Below, in pieces: positions 6,427 through 10,090 of a DNA stretch of 10,090 nucleotides. This stretch comes from Kangiella sp. (GTDB taxonomy: Bacteria; Pseudomonadota; Gammaproteobacteria; Enterobacterales; Kangiellaceae). The position numbers and the translations under genes are program-made. The DNA is taken from positions 161,359 to 171,448 of the forward strand of contig NVVT01000003.1 of the NCBI GenBank assembly GCA_002733465.1, given 5' to 3'. Each line of letters begins with the position of its first letter. The first letter of the stretch is position 1. The notes under the pieces were generated by a model, which worked only from the letters and a program-made list of their open reading frames with translations, ran no database searches and was not told the DNA's origin.

Positions 6427-8355
6427 TCACACGCTGGTTTTAAATCTAACCACGTTATTTCTATTAATATCTTCATCCCACAAAAGATCACAAACAGCAT
6501 GTTGTGGGTTATAGCCCGTTGGCATTTTCAGAAGTAATTGCACAATCCCCTCACAGTCCATCTCTTCACAAAGTTCATTTAATAATATTAAGGCTCTTTG
6601 CATTTCAGCCCATGGAAGCTGCTCTTCACTGGCTGTCATTATTTTAGGATGAGTTGTACCTACAACATTGTCACCCACCAATAGCTCTTCGTATAATTTC
6701 TCACCCGGACGTAACCCGGAATAATTAATTTCAATATCACCTAACGGATTCTTTTTATCCTTGATTGTCATTCCCATCAAATGAATCATTCGACCTGCTA
6801 ACTCTGAAATTTTTACTTGATCGCCCATGTCTAAAACAAATACGTCTCCGCCCTTGCCCATAGCACCGGCTTGAATAACAAGACCCGCGGCTTCTGGAAT
6901 GGTCATAAAATAACGAATGATATCTTTGTGAGTCACCGTGACCGGGCCACCATTTTTAATTTGCTCTCGGAATAAGGGAACAACAGAACCCGATGAGCCT
7001 AGAACATTGCCAAATCTAACCATGGTAAATACGGTTGAACAACCTCGTGAATTAAGTGCCTGTAAAACTAGTTCAGCGAAGCGCTTAGAAGCCCCCATAA
7101 CATTAGTGGGTCTTACCGCTTTATCCGTTGAAATTAAAACAAAACGCTCTACATTCGCTTCAGCAGCCGCTTCAGCAGCATACCAGGTACCAAAAACATT
7201 ATTTCTAATACCTTCAACGACATTATGTTCAACAATAGGAACATGTTTATAGGCGGCAGTATGATAAACCGTTTGAACGTTATATTTTTGCAGTACCCGA
7301 ATCATTCGCATTTTATGTTGAACAGAACCTAACAATGGTACGATTTCTAAATCAACGGACAACTTTACAGCAATTTTTCTCAATTCTTTTTCAATAGAAT
7401 ACAAACCAAATTCAGAAAGCTCATAGAGAATAATAGAAGTTGGCTTTAATGCGACTATTTGTCTACATAACTCAGAACCGATTGAACCACCAGCACCTGT
7501 CACCATTACTACTTTATTAGTGACACTAGAACCTAAAAGCTCTTTATTGGGCGATATCGAATCACGCCCTAATAAATCCTCAATTTCAATGTCCTTTAGG
7601 GATTCAATTGATTTTCCATTAACGATATCTTCTAACGATGCGATTGTTTTAACTTTAATTGGCAAAGGTTCTAATCTGGTGAGTATTTCAGAACGTCTAG
7701 CATGACTAGTAGAAGGCATCGCTAATAAAATTTGAACAATATTTTTCTTAGTAATGATATCTTGTAAAGAAATAGGAGAATAAACTTTGACACCATCAAT
7801 TTCAGAGCGAAAAGTCGCGGGATTATCATCAAAATAAGCCACTACTTTATGCCGATTACTTTGGCCTAAGGCTCTTGCAAGTTCTCTCCCGGCTTGACCA
7901 GCTCCATAAATAGCAACTGCTTTGTAAGATTTTTCAAGTTTAGAGCGAATATAGGCGATGGTTATTAAGCGAGCACCACCAATACTGACCAAAGAAAAAG
8001 TCCAGTACAACAAAAGAGTATTACTTCTAAATGGAATAGAATAAAAATAACAGCTAAGGGCAAAAACAACGGTTGATAATGCCAAACCCCCGGCAACTGT
8101 AAAAAGGGCCTTTAGCCCCATGTAACGTAAAATAGCTCGGTAAAAACCAATTTTTGCGAAAATGATTAAACTTAAAGAGAGAATTGCTACAAAGTACCAA
8201 AGACTACCGGATAACGTGTAACTTGAATTAGAAATGCTTAGTGAAAAGTAAACACTGAGCGATATAGCAATGGAATCAAAGAATAAAGAGATCCCGCGCT
8301 TTGTCTGTCTTTTTGATTCTAAAAAAGAACTGACCAAATATTTTATTTTACTCAA
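6427..8355 (-). CDS. Membrane-bound nucleotide-sugar 4,6-dehydratase (WbpM/FlaA1/CapD family)
   Basis: Inner-membrane short-chain dehydrogenase-type enzyme of polysaccharide synthesis, probably converting UDP-GlcNAc to a 4-keto-6-deoxy sugar as WbpM and PglF do. The 642 residues begin with four hydrophobic segments (about 22-42, 50-70, 82-107 and 111-136). A first Rossmann-like region follows (IYGAGQAGRELARAL, 149-163). The catalytic domain has the NAD(P) loop TGAGGSIG (286-293), AAYKHVP, and FVLISTDKAVRPTNVMGASKR. That last stretch supplies S409/T410, M420 and K424, the Ser/Thr-Met-Lys triad of this subgroup with Met in place of Tyr. RPGEKLYEEL (549-558) is also typical. Translation starts at TTG, supported by AAGGA nine bases upstream; the next in-frame Met is beyond the first two membrane spans. 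UDP-sugar preference is inferred from the family. Confidence 0.92.
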   Translation of the reverse strand: MSKIKYLVSSFLESKRQTKRGISLFFDSIAISLSVYFSLSISNSSYTLSGSLWYFVAILSLSLIIFAKIGFYRAILRYMGLKALFTVAGGLALSTVVFALSCYFYSIPFRSNTLLLYWTFSLVSIGGARLITIAYIRSKLEKSYKAVAIYGAGQAGRELARALGQSNRHKVVAYFDDNPATFRSEIDGVKVYSPISLQDIITKKNIVQILLAMPSTSHARRSEILTRLEPLPIKVKTIASLEDIVNGKSIESLKDIEIEDLLGRDSISPNKELLGSSVTNKVVMVTGAGGSIGSELCRQIVALKPTSIILYELSEFGLYSIEKELRKIAVKLSVDLEIVPLLGSVQHKMRMIRVLQKYNVQTVYHTAAYKHVPIVEHNVVEGIRNNVFGTWYAAEAAAEANVERFVLISTDKAVRPTNVMGASKRFAELVLQALNSRGCSTVFTMVRFGNVLGSSGSVVPLFREQIKNGGPVTVTHKDIIRYFMTIPEAAGLVIQAGAMGKGGDVFVLDMGDQVKISELAGRMIHLMGMTIKDKKNPLGDIEINYSGLRPGEKLYEELLVGDNVVGTTHPKIMTASEEQLPWAEMQRALILLNELCEEMDCEGIVQLLLKMPTGYNPQHAVCDLLWDEDINRNNVVRFKTSV

Positions 8356-8362
8356 ACTATAG

Positions 8363-8369
8363 TTTCCTT
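8363..8369 (-). promoter_or_regulatory. Ribosome binding site fixing the TTG start of the dehydratase
   Basis: AAGGAAA (8369-8363 on the minus strand) places AAGGA nine bases before TTG at 8355-8353. The reading frame further upstream contains no ATG or GTG before a stop at about 8406-8404, so this site selects the TTG. Confidence 0.6.
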
Positions 8370-8378
8370 GCCGAATAT

Positions 8379-8519
8379 CTAGATAGCTTCTATAACGCTT
8401 GAATTAGAACTTAGATCACTTGATAATTTAATTAAGTTACCCAATTCTAGTTCGTGTTTAATAATTTTGCTGAATTTTATAGGATTAATTGATGGGTATA
8501 AAGTGAAATATTGCCATGA
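8379..8519 (-). pseudogene. Possible 3' remnant of a gene upstream of the dehydratase
   Basis: The minus strand is open for 46 codons between a stop just upstream and a TAG at 8381-8379. The translated tail includes WQYFTLYPSINP, then KIIKHELELGNLIKLSS, and ends SSVIEAI. It has no ATG or Shine-Dalgarno at its upstream end. It finishes 23 bases before the dehydratase TTG, the spacing expected of the last gene before it in an operon. I do not recognise the family. It may be the end of a lost polysaccharide gene, or a chance open frame in AT-rich DNA. The first reading is favoured only by spacing, amphipathic character and the break next to another gene remnant. Confidence 0.35.
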
Positions 8520-8735
8520 TTACAAGTATTTACAACTATATTTGTAAATTCTGGCTTGGTCATACCTGTAGGGGTTAAAAGTGGCGCTAGAACAAAGACA
8601 AAATCACTGTCAGTTTTTGTCAAAAAGTATCAACCTAATTTAACTGTAAAATTCATTAGTAGCACTGGCTCAATTCAAGATCCAAAACTACAAGGTTTGC
8701 CAATTTATTACGCTAGTCATATTTCAAAGTTTTGA
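8520..8735 (+). pseudogene. C-terminal remnant of a DUF4143-type AAA ATPase
   Basis: The plus strand is open from just after a TGA (8517-8519) to a TGA at 8733-8735, 71 codons with no plausible start. From about codon 8 it reads like the end of ATP-binding proteins with a C-terminal DUF4143 domain. NSGLVIPVGVKSGARTKTKSL matches their (G)xxIPIEVKSGxxxKxKSL; then VFVKKYQPNLTVKFISS and LQGLPIYYASHI match KYxPxxAVRxS and xxIPLYAxxxI. The conserved Glu before VKSG is Gly here. The Walker A and B region, about 300 residues, is absent, so the gene is truncated and non-functional. These proteins are common in accessory DNA. Family assignment is from remembered motif patterns. Confidence 0.65.
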
Positions 8736-8789
8736 ATAATGCTAGTAAGGAGTTAAACATTGTAAAATAAACATGACTATTTTTGTAAA
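8535..8789 (+). repeat. Near-identical 14-bp direct repeats flanking the DUF4143 remnant
   Basis: ACTATATTTGTAAA (8535-8548) and ACTATTTTTGTAAA (8776-8789) differ at one base and lie in the same orientation, 241 bp apart. The left copy falls where recognisable DUF4143 similarity stops; the right copy is just past the end of the HipA gene. They could mark the ends of a small insertion or deletion, but both are AT-rich. Confidence 0.35.
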
Positions 8790-8794
8790 AAAAC

Positions 8795-10087
8795 TTAAGC
8801 CAATAATGTCTTATTTTCTTGGTAAACATTCTCTAGTTGCTTTGAAATAAGCCTTATAGTTTCAGGCACTACTCCTAACCGTTGGGCGCTCATATTAAAG
8901 CTATTAATTGCTTCTACTACTTCGTTAATCACATGCTGGGCTTGTTTCCAATTTGAGAAATTAGCCTGAATGGCCAATTTTTGCATAACTTTCAAACTCG
9001 GTTTTTTCCCAAAGCCAGCAAATGCGGTTGCATGTTCATTATATGGAGATGGGCTAAAGGTAATATCGTAAAAGGGGGCAAGATGCCATTCGCCATGGTC
9101 ATTTTGTAGAAAAGCCCAGTTCTTACTATGATCATCTTGATTCAAAGAAAATAGATTAAATATCATACGGCGAAACATTTTTTGTCCTGCCGCAGGGCTT
9201 CTACAAAGTAAACTACTCGCTTTAATCAACTCTTCATAGTCAAGGCTTGGCATTCTATAATCGGCGTCAAGAAGCCCACAAGCACTGTGTAAGTGTAACC
9301 GTCCTTCTTTGCCATTTTTATTTAAATAGGTATCAAAACGCTTTACTGCTAACCATTTTGTGGCACCCGAACTTTTAGGGGCATCTAATAGCTTCCATTC
9401 AGGTACATCAATATCCGCTCGCTTTGCCATCGTTAAATAACTGGCTTCACAAAGCCCTTCTTCATGGCCTAAAGCGAGTTGAGAGGAAGTAAATTTTACC
9501 AAATAAGCTTCAGAGCCATCACTTGCCTTAGTGCTGCAATAGTTATTGTCAGATCCTTTTAAGTATAGTTGCGCTTTAGGTCTGGCACCGCCAGAACTTC
9601 CAGCATTGACTAATGCCTGCAAAACCTCGGATGTTTGGCCATCAAATATAGCTTGTGCTTGTAAGCCTAACTCGGCAATGGTTAAATTTTGAGAGTCATC
9701 TTGATGATGTAAAATTGAAACAGGAAGAAAGGAAAGCGCTCCCATTGCTCTATCGCCGATAAATGATAGCCTGTCCATAGCGGTAACTTGGCTTGGTAAT
9801 ATTTCTGCCTGTCTAAATATACGATCCATTAGCAATAAACCCCAACCATCAGGAAGTGAGTCTGAAAATGCGCCATGTAACCCGTTGTGAGGCTTTTTCG
9901 GAGATAGTTGTAGTGTAGAGTCGAAGCTAAGATTAAAGGGGGATAAGTTGGAAAAGTTGTCTAAATAATTGTTATTGTATTGAAAATATACGCCTTGCTT
10001 GTTTTGTGCTAATTCACCAACGACAATTGAACTACCATCAGATAATGTGCGCCAAACCTCTAGTTTATTTACTTTTTCATAACTCAC
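8795..10087 (-). CDS. HipA-family serine/threonine kinase toxin
   Basis: Toxin of a HipBA-type type II toxin-antitoxin system. E. coli HipA phosphorylates glutamyl-tRNA synthetase, halting growth and promoting persistence; the target of this protein is unknown. The 430 residues compare with 440 in E. coli. The N-terminal subdomain runs to about 120 (VGELAQNKQGVYFQY, then LSPFNLSFD and GLHGAFSDSLPDGWG). The regulatory Ser/nucleotide loop GSSGGARPK is at 163-171. The catalytic segment NQDDHSKNW has D318, H320 and N323, and the metal-binding APFYDITFSPSP has D341; the 23-residue D-to-D spacing equals that in E. coli (D309/D332). The start taken is GTG at 10087-10085, with AGG directly before it; the frame stays open to the window edge, so a more distal start is possible. 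A HipB-like antitoxin would be expected just upstream, outside the window. Confidence 0.9.
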   Translation of the reverse strand: MSYEKVNKLEVWRTLSDGSSIVVGELAQNKQGVYFQYNNNYLDNFSNLSPFNLSFDSTLQLSPKKPHNGLHGAFSDSLPDGWGLLLMDRIFRQAEILPSQVTAMDRLSFIGDRAMGALSFLPVSILHHQDDSQNLTIAELGLQAQAIFDGQTSEVLQALVNAGSSGGARPKAQLYLKGSDNNYCSTKASDGSEAYLVKFTSSQLALGHEEGLCEASYLTMAKRADIDVPEWKLLDAPKSSGATKWLAVKRFDTYLNKNGKEGRLHLHSACGLLDADYRMPSLDYEELIKASSLLCRSPAAGQKMFRRMIFNLFSLNQDDHSKNWAFLQNDHGEWHLAPFYDITFSPSPYNEHATAFAGFGKKPSLKVMQKLAIQANFSNWKQAQHVINEVVEAINSFNMSAQRLGVVPETIRLISKQLENVYQENKTLLA

Positions 10088-10090
10088 CCT

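Larger units (their letters stand above)
8356..8794. other. 439-bp region without an intact gene, between the dehydratase and HipA genes
   Basis: This AT-rich stretch contains the two gene tails and the direct repeats listed separately, plus the dehydratase ribosome binding site. The final part (8736-8794) has a short direct repeat GCTAGT (8712-8717 and 8741-8746) and, on the minus strand just after the HipA stop, a run of seven T (8793-8787) without a convincing stem. I find no transposase, no antitoxin-like frame and no clear promoter for the dehydratase. Confidence 0.6.

Noticed and set aside
6938..7705. Plus-strand open frames of 104 and 61 codons
   Set aside because: They are antisense to the conserved catalytic domain of the dehydratase.
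8638..8758. Possible integron attC site (ATTTAAC at 8638 and GTTAAAC at 8752)
   Set aside because: The two core-like heptamers fit the loose consensus, but the sequence between them is not palindromic and most of it encodes the DUF4143 tail.

Overview
The window looks like the chromosome of an AT-rich marine gammaproteobacterium, most likely of the order Alteromonadales (Colwellia/Thalassotalea-like). This is inferred from MreB, trigger factor and UvrY that read close to the Escherichia coli proteins, from a tRNA-Pro-Arg-His-Leu cluster leading into tig, and from low-GC codon use. No 16S gene or taxonomic search supports the assignment.

Left part (1-3021), all on the minus strand: a 5' segment of tig (trigger factor, cut by the window edge) is preceded by four tRNA genes, Pro(UGG), Arg(UCU), His(GUG) and Leu(UAG). 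These are driven by a near-consensus sigma-70 promoter with a GC-rich discriminator. Upstream lies mreB, here not followed by mreC and mreD. Long complementary leader and trailer stretches flank tRNA-Leu and tRNA-His.

Middle part (3022-4762): a plus-strand GNAT acetyltransferase converges with a minus-strand uvrY/gacA/sirA-type response regulator. The usual partner uvrC is absent. uvrY has a TTG start and a strong CsrA-like motif over its Shine-Dalgarno, which hints at feedback inside the BarA/UvrY-Csr circuit.

Right-centre (4763-8355): two surface-polysaccharide genes converge. One is a Wzi-family outer-membrane capsule-assembly protein (+). The other is a membrane-anchored WbpM/FlaA1/CapD-type nucleotide-sugar 4,6-dehydratase (-), also with a TTG start. 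Together they suggest the edge of a capsule or O-antigen locus.

Right end (8356-10090): a 439-bp region without an intact gene holds two gene tails. On the plus strand is a recognisable C-terminus of a DUF4143-type ATPase with no N-terminus. On the minus strand is a 46-codon open tail ending 23 bases before the dehydratase start. After it comes a HipA-family serine/threonine kinase toxin with all its catalytic motifs; its probable antitoxin lies outside the window. The most interesting reading is that this is a recombination junction, where a toxin-antitoxin-bearing segment replaced the upstream part of a polysaccharide operon and left two truncated genes facing away from each other. I do not see a CRISPR array, a transposase or a clearly new multigene system.
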